This document shows, piece by piece, positions 33,119-44,288 of a stretch of DNA of 64,000 bases (position 1 is the stretch's first letter; every line of letters starts with the position of its first letter). The stretch is taken from NCBI GenBank assembly GCA_949126835.1, contig OX421507.1, forward strand, positions 8,460,121 to 8,524,120. The letters are read 5' to 3'. The translations under genes and the position numbers were made by a program. Under the pieces are notes generated by a model. It was not told the origin of the DNA. It saw only the letters and a program-made list of their open reading frames with translations, and did no database searches. Origin of the DNA: Anisus vortex. Taxonomy: Eukaryota; Mollusca; Gastropoda; Planorbidae.

Positions 33119-36100
33119 GTGAGTATGTCTAAATGGTTCAGTACATGATTCTCTATCTAGCCTTGCTATCTATTTACCTATCTATCTTTATATATCTATG
33201 TATAGATCGATCTATCTCTCTATATATCCTATATATAGTCATACTATCTAATATCTATCTATCTATGTATAAGCTTGCATGTGAAGCGACCCTAAAATAA
33301 CACGTATTAGCAAAGTTGTTAGAAAAAACGAATATTCTTACTGACATGAAGACACTATTTACCCTATGGAAAAACCAGTATAGTTAACGAAGGAACGAAT
33401 TTCTAATTTAGAAATACAACTAAAGAGCAACAAAGCAAAGCTCAGATAAACATAAAGACAAAAACACTTTCCTTGTCCCTTATGCGAAAACAAAAGCATA
33501 TAAGTCCTCTTTCTTCCCGAGTGACATTCGGGCATGGAATGGGTTGCCTGGACAAACCAGGAAAACCAGTAACTTAACATCATTTAAAACATTAATAAAA
33601 AAATGCAAGACTAGACTCGGACCACGGATGAGCGTATGACGCAATAATCTTCTTTATATAAGGTGCGTCTGTAATGTATAAGATAAGATAAGTAAAACAC
33701 AGAGTTGGGAATTGTTGCACTCTAATAAATTGTAAGTCTTAAAAGCAGCACGTACATCCGGGATCGCGTAAAACGAATCGCCCCATCATGTTTTTTCAAT
33801 AATATAATCGCCAAGCTTCTATAGACTCTTAATCGTAGCCTATCTCATATGTTACAGTCCAATGCTTATCCTTGTTTTTAGTCTGCTCTTGCATTTTGAT
33901 TAGTCTAGTGTTTTCGTGACGTCAAAATGAAAAAAAAAACACCTTATTCCTTGTCGAATTGGAGTCCTCTAAAACAGGTATCGGCAACCTACGAAACGCG
34001 TGCCAAACTTGGCACACCGAGCAATTTTAATGGCACGCCTAAGACTCCCAAAAATAGCAATTTGAGTTTCTTCTACAAGAAACTGAGTGCTAGAGCAGTT
34101 GGCACGCTGAATTAATTTCAAATCTCACTTTGGCACTAAGCTTATATTGTCAAAAGGTGGCCGATCCAGCTCTAGACAAAGGGTTGGCAACCGTTTGATA
34201 ATAGTGTGCCAAAGTAGGATTTTAATTCATTCAGTGTTCCACGATCCTAAAAGTCTAGACTCTAGCACTTAATTTCTTGTAGACTTAAATTAAATTGCCC
34301 ATTGGTTTTCGTGGTCAGTTCAGGTAACCCGTTCCATGCCCGGGTACATTTCTTGAAGAAAAAGAAATTTATGCGCTTGTTCTTTCATAGGCCTATGGGA
34401 TAAGAAACGCGTTTTTTTCTTATGTTTATCGGAGCATTGTAATATATTGTTATTGTGTTTTATTTCTAAATTACAGTTTGGTGCCTTTTGTAGCCTATTA
34501 TTACTTTACTTTGCCCTTCTTTCCTTTCTGAATGTTACTTTTTAATAATTAGAAAGCTTACGTAGGCCTACGTACATGTTACGTCATGAATGTGTGTTGA
34601 AATCTTTGATTTAATTGACGTTGTAGTCCATAAATAAACCCCGAATGTTCTCTAATTTTTAAAAAGTGGGTTAGTGTCAGTTAGGCGCTTACCCAAACCA
34701 GGACCACCCCGCCGTTGGTTACGCTACTGCTCTCCCATTCCCAACACTATAGACATATTTATGATTACCGGTAATTGACGACCCCGAATGTTACTTTTTC
34801 TGTTACTTGTGTTTGAAATATTTACGTTATGTAGACTTGATTGCTAATTTAAACGACTACACCGCCAAAGCCAAGCCGTTTGCAGACCTAATGTCTTATT
34901 TTATATGAAATCACAAGGACTTATTTTCTCGATTTATTTGAAATATTTTTTAAAAAAAGATTGTGTATATTATTTGCATTCCGTATGGTGCATATTCAAA
35001 TGTTCTATAGATCTAGATCTATATAACATAATGTGTTTGAATAACTGCACCATGCCTTTAAGCTAAATTTATATCGCACCTGTTTAATTTTTATATGGAG
35101 AAATTTCTAGCCGGCCATCCTTGAAGTACGATAAGCATAATTTATGACGAAATCTAACTTTGCGTACGCCTACGCGTTGTTGTTTGTTAAATATCTACCA
35201 TACATATTTATTACATTCTAGATCTACATAAGGGCCTACATGCCTTTATTTATAACGACCTTAGGTTACCTGAAGCATTTGGGTTTTATTTTTGTCCTAC
35301 TAGATTCTATACTGCCTGAACAAGGGTAAGGTATGGGTAGAAGTTGACATTTGTTTATATTTATTTTGGTAATTTTTAGGTGTGTCAAAGAGAAGGGAAG
35401 GTGGTGGAGTTAGGGGCTGAACAGGTGACAGCTGGCGGGGAGAGCTTCTAGTAGACCTAAATATAGACGTTCAAAAGCCTTATTTAGCCTATGGTTGTAT
35501 TATTATTGTAAATTGAATGTTTTTAATTTAATAACTGTGCAGATGTTGGCGTTTTATTTTTTAGGCGTATTGTGTAGAAAAACTGTATGAGTAGTTCAGT
35601 TGCAAAAGGTGCTCAGTTCTTTTTTTGTTTTTGAAAAGGTGTTATCCTCACTGTCTTCAAGACATGTCTAGCCTATATACGGGCTATATGGATAGCGTAT
35701 AAGATGATCTTTAGTACAACCTTCTAGAAATTATTTAGTTAATATAAATAGGCCAATCTTTTGCTCATTTTACATAAATTATTGACACAAAAACTAGGAA
35801 AAGCAACACAGTCTCAAATATATTTTTTTGAAAATTAAATACCGAAATATGGAAAATCCCGGTTTTCATAAAACCAATCCATGTATTTTTTTAATCATCC
35901 ATTTCTTCGCTCTCCTTCTGTCTCTCTATCATATAGGCCTACATATAAGGCCTATCGGCCTATATTAACTATAATATATGATGTGATATATTTCTAAACT
36001 AGAATTTAACTAATGCTTTATGTATAATTACTAGATCTACTATACTTTTCATCTGTCTTTCCTACATTCCTTTATGTTAACTGATAGTGATAGGCCTATT

Positions 36101-37380
36101 CTTTTACTTGTTAGTTTTTCTTGTTCGTTATATATTACTGTGGAAATCCCGTTAGGCCCGAGGAAAAAGTCCCCAATTTAACTACCTACCGGTACACAAT
36201 TTTATAACATCACAAACAAGAATTACAAACAGATGACTGAGTTTCATTTGAGGTATTTTAGTCCAACTCTTCGGTGAAGATTTGAAAGCCGGTACAGAGG
36301 GGGCGGTGATGAAGGCTTGGTCCAGAATGGCTGACGGAAAAAAATATTTGTATACGTCGGTGCCTGCGTGTGGAACATGCAGTTTGGGCTGATGACCTAG
36401 GACATAGCGGGACACCTGTTGGATGCTTTCTGGCTGTGTGGACATTTCCACGTGGCGGTTCAGGTTCTTGTACATAGTGGTGACTTTGTCTACCGACCGC
36501 TTTGAGGTGTTGTAGGGGCACAAGTTGGAGTTTGGCCAACAAAGCAGAGGCGTTTATTTTAAGGCCATAGTGAACATTCACTTGCAATGAACTACACAGC
36601 TTTGAATTAGCTATTACTTTTAAATGTTTTCTATAGTTGTTGGGTCCCAAATACAAGATTAGGCTACTAAGCTTATTCTGGTATGCGTTTAATTAATGTT
36701 GGTTAACATTTATGTTTTATATTCTTCTTACAGATGTAAAAAAAAATATTGTATAGGCCTAATGATTTCCATATTTCAGTATTTGCACATATGCACAGTG
36801 GCGTAGCCAGGTTTTGACTCTAGGGGGAGCGAACTTTTAGGAAAAAGGCCTCACTTTTAGAAATGTTTCCAGATTTATAGAAGAACTAAGAATTTGTACG
36901 TATCGCGTGTTATGAGAAAATCCTGTGCTTCAGGATACACACACTGTATAATAGTGCAGTTTTTTTTAACCATTCACGATTTTTACTAGCAACTATTAGT
37001 GATGGAAATTTCAGCAAAATTGATTGCATCTACTGCTCATTTTCGGGATGAGTATCTAGTGTCGAAATTTTTTTTATAGAATTAATGCGAATTCTTCTAT
37101 AGGACTGAATTCTTGTTCGTTTTAATTTTGAAAGACGAGATAAATCGCCAAAATAGACATTTTTAAAGAGATTTAAAAAAAAAAGTTTCAACATTTTTAT
37201 TTACTGTATCTATGTGTCAATTACAAAATATGATACGTTATAGGAACGCTCTATTCTTTTCTAATTTTTTCCTCTCAGCTATTAAAACACCACGGCCGAC
37301 GGTTATATCCTTAGCAAACAAAATTTATTTAAAACAAGTTATTTCTCTTCTTTTCTTCTTTCTTTTAAATTCTGTGGGTA

Positions 37381-37442
<62 letters not shown>

Positions 37443-40400
37443 GATGAAGAAGAAAGCCAGCGCCCTTTAAGTCACATTAGTACTTTTCGGTGAGTACACC
37501 AGACTTGAACCCCACCGTTTTTTGAGAATGCGAGCGAGCGTACTCTTTTGGGGCTCGGAGAACTAACTCTAATGTGTCCACGCACCACTGATACATCACC
37601 GTAAAAGTTAGGTCAAACGGTTGGCCGTTCCTGTCCACTCTAAGTTCCTGCTTATGACCTGGTATTCACTAGAATAAGGGTCGGCAACCTAAGGAACGCG
37701 TGCCAAACTTGGCACGCAGAGCGATTTTCAATGGCACGCGAGAGACCTCCAAGAGGAGTTTTATTATTGATGAAAACATAAACAACTATATCTTTCAGTA
37801 ATATTTATATTAAGTGAAATAAATTTCACAACATTTAACTATATGCCTACTTCCCTTTACAAAGGCATATATTAATATAGATTGTTGGGCTTTTTCAGAA
37901 GCATTTAACTTTTGTCCCGATTAGTCAAACGGCTTAGGAGCCTATAGCGAACAAACATATATAAGTATATAAATATATAAACAAACAAATAAACTCACGG
38001 TAATTATATATTATGTTGATGATGATTTTCATTAAAGGGAGATAATTAGCTACTTTTATTTCCGCTAATATTTCTAATATTATGTTTATTAATTTTTATT
38101 TTTTAAAAAGACTAAATGGTCTACATATTATAACTTTATAATGAACAAACTGTCAAAAAGTAGTTGAAATTTGTTTAAATATCATATGACTAATATTATA
38201 TATATACAATTTTCTGAACATTACATTATCTACCCAGTTTGTATGATGACTTTGTATCAATTCCGCTTAATCGTCACTAAAACCACCACCACTAAAGCAT
38301 AAATTAAAGACTCTGGCTTCCCCACACAACGTGTAGATCTTCTCCGCCTCGTGCGATTAGATTTTTCACACAGGTGTGTGGGAGGTCTTAGTCACCCCGA
38401 GCTACGGCTCTCACCTAAACTTACCCAAAGGAGGGGCAAGGATGTAAGAATCCGGACGCGCCTCCTACTGGAAAAAAAAAAAAAAAAAAAAGAACATCTC
38501 AGTTAAACTGAGAATAAAAAAATTAATATTATAATCATTATTTTCATTTGATAGATATGTATCTTGACAACTAAATGATAACCTTTACAAAATAGTTACC
38601 ATAAATGTGAAAGTTTGGTAATATAATTTTGTATTTTGTATAAATGCTAATAAAAAGATGATAATTACATACACATTCTTTTTTAAAATTAAATATAAAA
38701 CGCTATATCGATTTTCTCTATGGAGTTCCTTTGCATTTGGCCTTTGTCTAGCTACGGATTTAAATTACATACTTGTCTAAAACTTGTCTTATAAGAAAAC
38801 AAGTATAATAGAGCAGGTTGACTTTTAGGCTGTTGGCACGCTGAATGATTTAGAAATCTTAGCTTGGCACACCATTAGCAAAAAGGTTGCCGACCCCTGC
38901 TAGAGTGTGACCTTCACTTCGTATCAAATTAAATTAAACTAAAATTAACTAGATATAACAAGATTCATTAATCATATTGTAACAAATTAAATTGTGGATA
39001 TGCAATTTAAAAAAAATTAATATTAGAAACAGTATAAATTGTGCTATATGGCTTGTTAAAATTATTAAATTATTTTTTCCCGAAAAAGGCCCTTTTTTTT
39101 CGAAAATGGTCGTAGGGGGAGCGACCGCTCCCCCTGCTCCTCCCCTGGCTAAGCTACTGAATGTGCACCGTGATAATTTAGGAGTTATATATAATATTCT
39201 ATCTTTTTCCTTATATCCAGGTGCTATACTGTGCTACCAGTGCGCGGGAACGAGTTCAGACAGCGACTGTGAGGTCAACTACTCCGGACTCATCAACACC
39301 TCAAGCAATTATACCCACAACAAAGTGTACCTGCAGAACTGCACCGACTCCAAACCCACCTGGGACAGATGCATGATCGAGAGGGCTTTCAGCAATGGTA
39401 AATTACCGGTAGTTTAATTACTTAGATTTATTTCTCTTCGTTTTATTTTAGTGCTTCATCTATTAATTCGGGGGACTAATAGTAATAATGCGTATTTATA
39501 AAAACTCGTTGGGGTTGTCCATGGATAATTAGGATTAAGCTCAATGTATCAACAATTTCGTATACGTACTGGCCTACAAGGCGGCGAAAGCAAAATTACT
39601 GGGACACAAAATAGGAAATAAAACAAATCAGACATTTTGTGATATTTGAACCAGATGTCAGTTACATTAACTTACATACCTCGAATTTACACTATTTAGA
39701 CGTCACTGTATTATACTAATATTATACTATACAGTGGACATTCTTATACATTATCTATTACTTTTTTTCCCCCATCGTTATGAGGTTTGCGTGTCAATGT
39801 ATTAAAGTTTGAGGTTATAGAAAATGGTGCTAGTAGGCCTATCTATCTTATGATGTAATCCATAATCATTTTGTTGTCTTACGTAACTTAGAATTAGTTT
39901 TAAGTAAGCATATAATCTTATTTTGTTTCTTGGTTTTAAATGCACTCTGAGCTTACAATATGTTTGTTGGCATTATTAGGCCTATTATCTAAGTCTAATA
40001 AGGGCCATCCCCCCCCCCCACCACAACCCGTGGATGCGCTAGGTAGGAGACGAAAGCTCCCCCAAGAATTATTAGGCCTATTTCACTTTAAATAAGCCTA
40101 TTCCTAAACAAAATCCGGGTACCAAAAGTTTAAACGCTGTACTAAACAATTTAAATTTGGCTCTAAATAATTAATACAATTAAGGTAATAGTAAGGGCCC
40201 ATGATTTACCGCGAAATAAAAGCGAATTCCGCGGCATTGCGGCAAAAGCTTACTCTTATTTTTAATTTCACAGTGTAGCTTAAAATTCCGCGGGACGCGG
40301 GAAATTGTGGGCCCTATACTAATAATGCTGTTGTTCCTCAGGCCATACCTTGGTTTACAACCGAGGCTGCCACGACGGAGTCCATTTCACCCCGCAGTTC

Positions 40401-40661
40401 AACGACTCCATGTTTTACGGTTTGACGCCGAACAACTTCACCACCTGTGCGCAGCTGACAACCTGGTTGGTGTGCTACAGTTTTTGTAAAACGGATTTCT
40501 GCAACGGCCCGGTTGTGCCTGAGGTCAAGAACGTCACCACTTGCAACGAAACGGCACTGGAAGACTGGGAAATCTGTGCCGGGCATAGAGTGAATCCGTC
40601 TGGCATTTTCAGCCTCGTTTTGACACTTTTCATTGCATTTCTCTGTCATGCATTGACCTAA
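33049..40661 (+). CDS. Ly6/uPAR-domain GPI-anchored glycoprotein, 3 coding exons
   Basis: Exons 33049-33118, 39221-39397 and 40342-40661 have GT-AG borders, agree in phase and total 567 nt (188 aa plus stop). The first 23 residues form a signal peptide (MTTKLTWSLIASLCLLLCCI). The mature part starts AILCYQCAG, the usual start of a three-finger Ly6/uPAR domain, and shows CYSFCKTDFCN, the closing cysteine pattern with the C-terminal CN. The last 20 residues are hydrophobic (SGIFSLVLTLFIAFLC), fitting a GPI-anchor signal. Eight N-glycosylation sequons are visible (NYS, NTS, NYT, NCT, NDS, NFT, NVT, NET). The role of this member is unknown; relatives act as cell-surface receptors or modulators. 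Intron 1 is 6.1 kb and full of mobile elements. AATAAA at 40744-40749 is a likely poly(A) signal. Confidence 0.9.
33360..33690 (+). pseudogene. LINE-A 3' end with RT tail
   Basis: The frame around 33495-33638 reads AYKSSFFPSDIRAWNGLP and TSFKTLIKKCKTRLG then MSV and a stop, the end of a LINE RT. The 3' UTR ends in GATAAGATAAG repeats. 5'-truncated. Confidence 0.8.
33975..34173. mobile_element. hAT MITE, copy 2
   Basis: CAGGTATCGGCAACCT...AGGTGGCCGATCCAG with CTCTAAAA and CTCTAGAC on its flanks (6 of 8 identical). Internal ACGCGTGCCAAACTTGGCAC matches 37698-37717. A further left-end-like piece follows at 34178-34200. Confidence 0.7.
34270..36181. other. Intronic AT-rich stretch
   Basis: Within Ly6 intron 1. 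No gene seen; several TAGGCCTA motifs. Confidence 0.5.
36182..36656 (-). other. Unrecognised open frames
   Basis: Two overlapping minus-strand frames, 36523-36182 and 36656-36258. The first has an internal ATG at 36475 (MYKNLNRHVEMSTQPESIQQ). Composition is more GC-balanced than around it. No domain recognised; it may be a relic of a coding sequence with a frameshift. Not counted as a gene. Confidence 0.3.
37383..37660 (-). mobile_element. Poly(A)-tailed retroposon with 58-nt tail
   Basis: A run of 58 T at 37383-37440 is followed by sequence that, on the minus strand, holds GGGTTCAAGTCTGG, a good tRNA B box. This looks like a minus-strand SINE with an unusually long A tail. Its 5' limit (about 37660) is a guess. 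Confidence 0.5.
37675..38899. mobile_element. Inner hAT element, 1.2 kb, non-autonomous
   Basis: Ends TAAGGGTCGGCAACCT and AGGTTGCCGACCCCTG, near-perfect inverses, with CTAGA sequences at both borders. Subterminal ACTTGGCACGC and TTGGCACACC repeats. No transposase frame. Core shared with 26500-26790. Contains a SINE insertion at 38311-38491. Confidence 0.85.
38311..38491 (+). mobile_element. Poly(A) SINE inside hAT element
   Basis: The homologous hAT core at 26.7 kb lacks this block, giving an empty site. The insert starts CTCTGGCTTCCCCACACAAC and ends in about 20 A (38472-38491). AAAGA occurs on both sides as a possible short duplication. No tRNA boxes were recognised with confidence. Confidence 0.7.
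39221..39397 (+). CDS. Ly6 gene coding exon 2
   Basis: First half of the three-finger domain (ILCYQCAG, DCEVNYSG, NCTDSKPTWDRC). Acceptor TTATATCCAG, donor GTAAAT. GC-richer than its surroundings. Confidence 0.9.
40194..40315. mobile_element. 120-bp MITE next to Ly6 exon 3
   Basis: AGGGCCCATGATTTACCGCG at the left and the inverse CGCGGGAAATTGTGGGCCCT at the right. It ends 26 bases before exon 3; TACTAAT, a good branch-point match, follows directly at 40318-40324. Target duplication unclear. Confidence 0.7.
40342..40661 (+). CDS. Ly6 gene coding exon 3
   Basis: Second half of the domain, juxta-membrane CNET...CAGH segment and GPI signal. Acceptor TTGTTCCTCAG, stop TAA at 40659-40661. Confidence 0.9.
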
Positions 40662-40743
40662 TAGGCCTAATTATGAATTCCACAAGCTGACAAAAAATAA
40701 TGTACACGGTTCTTCGTCGTATTTAAACTGTTTCGTCATCTAT

Positions 40744-40749
40744 GAATAA
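40744..40749 (+). terminator. Poly(A) signal of Ly6 gene
   Basis: AATAAA 83 bases after the stop codon, followed by GT-rich sequence (GTGGTTGC). Confidence 0.6.
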
Positions 40750-40891
40750 AGTGGTTGCACAGCCCAAGACATAATTGGCAGGCCTCTGTTATACAAATTC
40801 TAATACATGTCATTTATTTGTATGTAGGACTATTTTAGTAAATGGTAAATTTTTTTTAAAATGGGCTTTTAAGTTAAATTATTATTATAAC

Positions 40892-41137
40892 CGGTGCTTT
40901 TTTTGTAAAAAAATAACTGCCGGTACTCAGTGATGGATTGCCTAACTTTTAAAGCAGTTTCGCATTTTATATTTTAATTCTTATTGCGCGCAATTTTAAA
41001 ATAATTCAATTTTAACAAATTAATAATATAATAAATTAATAATAAACGTTAAAATACAAGGAAAGTAATATTTTTCCCCCACATTGAAAAAGGTGCCGGT
41101 ACGGCGTACCGGTGCGTACCGTCACAAGAAAGCACTG
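40892..41137. mobile_element. 246-bp hAT-like MITE, perfect 8-bp TSD
   Basis: Flanked by ATTATAAC on both sides (40884-40891, 41138-41145). Ends CGGTGCTTTTTTTGT and, inverted, CAGTGCTTTCTTGTG; subterminal GGTACGCACCGG blocks. Inserted 230 bp past the Ly6 stop codon. Confidence 0.85.
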
Positions 41138-41300
41138 ATTATAACATTATTACGTGTTTTTACTTCTTACTATTTCACAATACTATTTCCTCTGTATTTA
41201 AAAAAAAAGAATTTTGTATAGATAAATCAAATACCAAGTAGGTATATGGTAAAGCTAAAGATCAATTTGATGATGCATAGTAGGCCTATATAGTATATTA

Positions 41301-41771
41301 TATAGGCATACAGTATAGGCTCCTTTACAGTGTAGGCCTATATAGGCATACAGTAGAGGCTCCTTTACAGTGTAGGCCTGTATAGGCATACAGTAGAGGC
41401 TCCTTTACAGTGTAGGCCTATATAGGCATACAGTAGAGGCTCCTTTACAGTGTAGGCCTATATAGGCATACAGTAGAGGCTCCTTTACAGTGTAGGCCTA
41501 TATAGGCATACAGTAGAGGCTCGTTTACAGTGTAGGCCTATATAGGCATACAGTAGAGGCTCCTTTACAGTGTAGGCCTATATAGGCATACAGTATAGGC
41601 TCCTTTACAGTGTAAGCCCATATAGGCATACAGTATAGGCTCCTTTACAGTGTAGGCCTATATATGCATACAGTATAGGCTCCTTTACAGTGTAGGCCTA
41701 TATAGGCATACAGTATAGGCTCCTTTACAGTGTAGGCCCATATAGGCATACAGTAGAGGCTCCTTTACAGT
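41301..41771. repeat. 40-bp minisatellite, about 12 copies
   Basis: Unit TATAGGCATACAGTAGAGGC followed by TCCTTTACAGTGTAGGCCTA. Copies are nearly identical (AGTAGAG or AGTATAG; GGCCTA or GGCCCA), implying recent amplification. Confidence 0.97.
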
Positions 41772-42384
41772 TAGCATAATACTGTGATATTGAGTTCTAT
41801 GGTTCTTTGCATTAAACTGTAAGATACTGTAAAGGGTTTGATTTATATTGTTATAAACTTAACAATGAATAAATAATTTGAATGGTAAGTTGTGTTCTCA
41901 TTGCTTCAACTTTTTTATTTCATTAAAATTAAACTAGTTGGTTAAGAATTTCTAGTATAAAGTACTTAGGCTGCTAGATACTTGAACAAGACGCTATAGC
42001 ATTACTTTATTAGGTGAATTAGCACCAATCTAGAAATACAATGGAGAAATGATTTTGTGGTGAATAATTTGCATGATGATTGGTTGGCAGCTGTTTGTTA
42101 TTACAAAGATGGATAACACCACTATATAATCTATAAAAAAAGAATGGATAATATTAGGCATGGAAACAATATTCTTGATTCAATTGCCCGCCATTGTTAT
42201 ATGCCTTCACTTATCTATAAAATTATATGTCCTACACACACCTGTAAATACATTTCAAGTGACATTGACTTCCTTTTTTATCATAAAGGTTTCTTCTAAT
42301 TTTGTAGGTGGTTTATTCCTATTACTCGCCTTTTATGATAAGAGAAGGCATATATAATATGAAGGTTCAGCTCACATCATTAGG

Positions 42385-42855
42385 TAATAATAATAATAAT
42401 AATAACGGTGCTAATATAGCGCATATCCCGTTGGTGACAGTTCTATGCGCAGACGACAGTTACAGAATACAGACAGACAACAAAATATGTAGTAATACGC
42501 TAATTCTGCTGACGAAATAGGTGAGTCTTCAGCCGGCTCCTGAAGGTGTCATAGCTAGGGCTCTGGCGAAGCTGTAGTGGGAGGTGATTCCAAGCGGACG
42601 GTCCTGCGTAGGAAAATGAACGTTCGCCAGCGGACACTAGCCTCACACGAGGGATCCGGAGAGTAAGCGCGTCAGAAGCCGAACAAAGTGGGCGGGACTG
42701 GGTGTAGAGCTCCATACAAGAGCGAAGATAATCCGGGGCGCAGTTATTCAGGCACGTATAACAGAGAGAAGCCAGCTTATATGAGATCCGGTTGTTGATG
42801 GGTAGCCAGTGCAGAGATCGGAGCAGAGGATTGCAGAGGATTGATATGATACAAA
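42385..42855 (-). pseudogene. LINE 3' end with RT tail and (ATT)n end
   Basis: The minus strand reads LHWLPINNRISYKLASLCYT near 42815, then LRIPRVRLVSAGERSFSYAG and PSAWNHLPLQLRQSPSYDTF, then RSRLKTHLF with a stop near 42500. This is the CR1/L2-like RT C-terminus. The UTR ends in seven ATT units (42385-42405). 5'-truncated but with an open tail, so not very old. Confidence 0.85.
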
Positions 42856-42985
42856 CAAATTTATTAAGGCGGCTCTATCCATTCTCATTATAGAATTTAA
42901 AGATTAGTAGACAACATCTCCATACTACCATATTTAGCAAGCTCAATGCGCTTAAAACACTCCACTCTAAGTAAAGTAAGAAAAG

Positions 42986-43220
42986 TACCCATTGGACCAA
43001 ATTGGTCATGGGGCTGGCGAAGCAGCGTTCGCCAGTTTCTGTCGCTACAGCATACTAGGGGATGTGTGGCCAGCACAATGCCCAGCCGTCTTTACCCTAA
43101 CCCAACTAATGTCAGACCATCAGAGCTGGGTCCCTAGAAAAAAATCCTAGCTTTCACCAGGATTCAAACCCAGGACCTTGGGTAGGCTAGCCGAACACGC
43201 TGCCTCTCAGCCACAGTGCA
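42986..43220 (-). mobile_element. SINE copy
   Basis: Minus-strand copy: GGCGAAGCAGCGTTCGCCAG at the 3' end side, CACCAGGATTCAAACCCAGG (B box) and CTCTCAGCCACAGTGC (A-box side). Confidence 0.8.
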
Positions 43221-43439
43221 GAATACTCTAGCTAAGTAATTTTCCTTTAGTATGATTGCTCCATTCCACCTTTGCAGCCCCTCGGAGCATGGATTGCCCT
43301 CCACTACATGGAAATTGCCAGAGCTCTGTTGGCAATAATGTAAAACTTTTCTCCAAGGGTGGCCCTGCTAGAGAATAACCCTCTAGGGGATTTCCTCAGT
43401 CAGCATATAGCTCTAGATTTCTGGCATTAATAGCATTCC

Positions 43440-43612
43440 AGCAAGGCCTACTTATCTTATACATTACAGACGCTCCTTCTATAAAGAAGATTATTGCGTC
43501 CTACGCTCATCTTGCATTTTTATTGATGTTTTAAATGATGTTAAGTTACTTTTTCCTGGTTTGTTCAGGCAACCCATTCCATGCCCAAATGTCACTCGGG
43601 AAGAAAGAGTAC
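43440..43612 (-). repeat. LINE-A 3' end
   Basis: Reverse complement of the 33.5 kb block, including the RT tail (frame disturbed) and GATAAG terminal repeats. Confidence 0.75.
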
Positions 43613-44043
43613 TTACAAAGGCAGATACAATTATAAATTCTAGTATTCTAGAGTTGCTCTCAACAGGCTCACAAAATCAAAACTCATACAAAAATACATG
43701 ATTCTCATTGCTTTTTTTTCAATTTATTTAACTTAAGTTAACAATATTCATAGTTAACATTAGAAAACATATTTGTAATACGAAATGAAGAAACAACAAT
43801 GAAAAAAAAAAAGAAGTGTTTGGTCTATACACTGTATTCAGTTGTGTAACTCTGAGTCACTCCACCGTATGCAAGCAGGGGATTGGGGTGTAAAGAGATT
43901 TAAAACTAAAACAGTTGTGAGATTTCAAAAAGGATTTGGTTCATTTGATTTATTTTCATTGATGATTTGAAATTTATTTTAAATGTAAGGCTTTAAAGGG
44001 CAAAGGTTAATCCTATATTTAACATAGACCTATATGTAAGTAA

Positions 44044-44288
44044 ACTACCTGTCAGACTACATTGAGCGTAGGGCCGGTGAAGCAGCGTTCACTAGTTTCT
44101 GTGGCCATGGCATACTAGGGGATTGTGAGGCTGGCCAGTTGCCCAGCCGCCTTTACTTTACACCAACTCGTGTCATGTACCCATGAGAGTTTGAGACTCA
44201 GGGACACCCTCCAGTCCCAGGGAAAAATCCTAGCCTTCACCAGGATTCGAACTCAGAACTTTTGGCATGCCAGCTGACTGTGATTCCG
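44044..44288 (-). mobile_element. SINE copy
   Basis: Minus-strand, near full length, with GGTGAAGCAGCGTTCACTAG and CACCAGGATTCGAACTCAGA blocks. Confidence 0.8.

Larger units (their letters stand above)
36796..39159. mobile_element. Outer DNA transposon with CAGTGGCGTAGCCAGG ends
   Basis: The left end CAGTGGCGTAGCCAGG and the right end CCTGGCTAAGCTACTG are inverted repeats, and each is followed inward by AGGGGGAGCG and AAAAAGGCC blocks. The flanks CATATGCA (36788-36795) and AATGTGCA (39160-39167) agree at 6 of 8 bases, suggesting a hAT-like 8-bp duplication. It is split by later insertions (37383-37440 poly-T retroposon, 37675-38899 hAT). The right end lies 61 bases before Ly6 exon 2. Confidence 0.75.

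Noticed and set aside
37212..37493. Phenylalanine-rich protein
   Set aside because: The frame runs through a 58-base T run.
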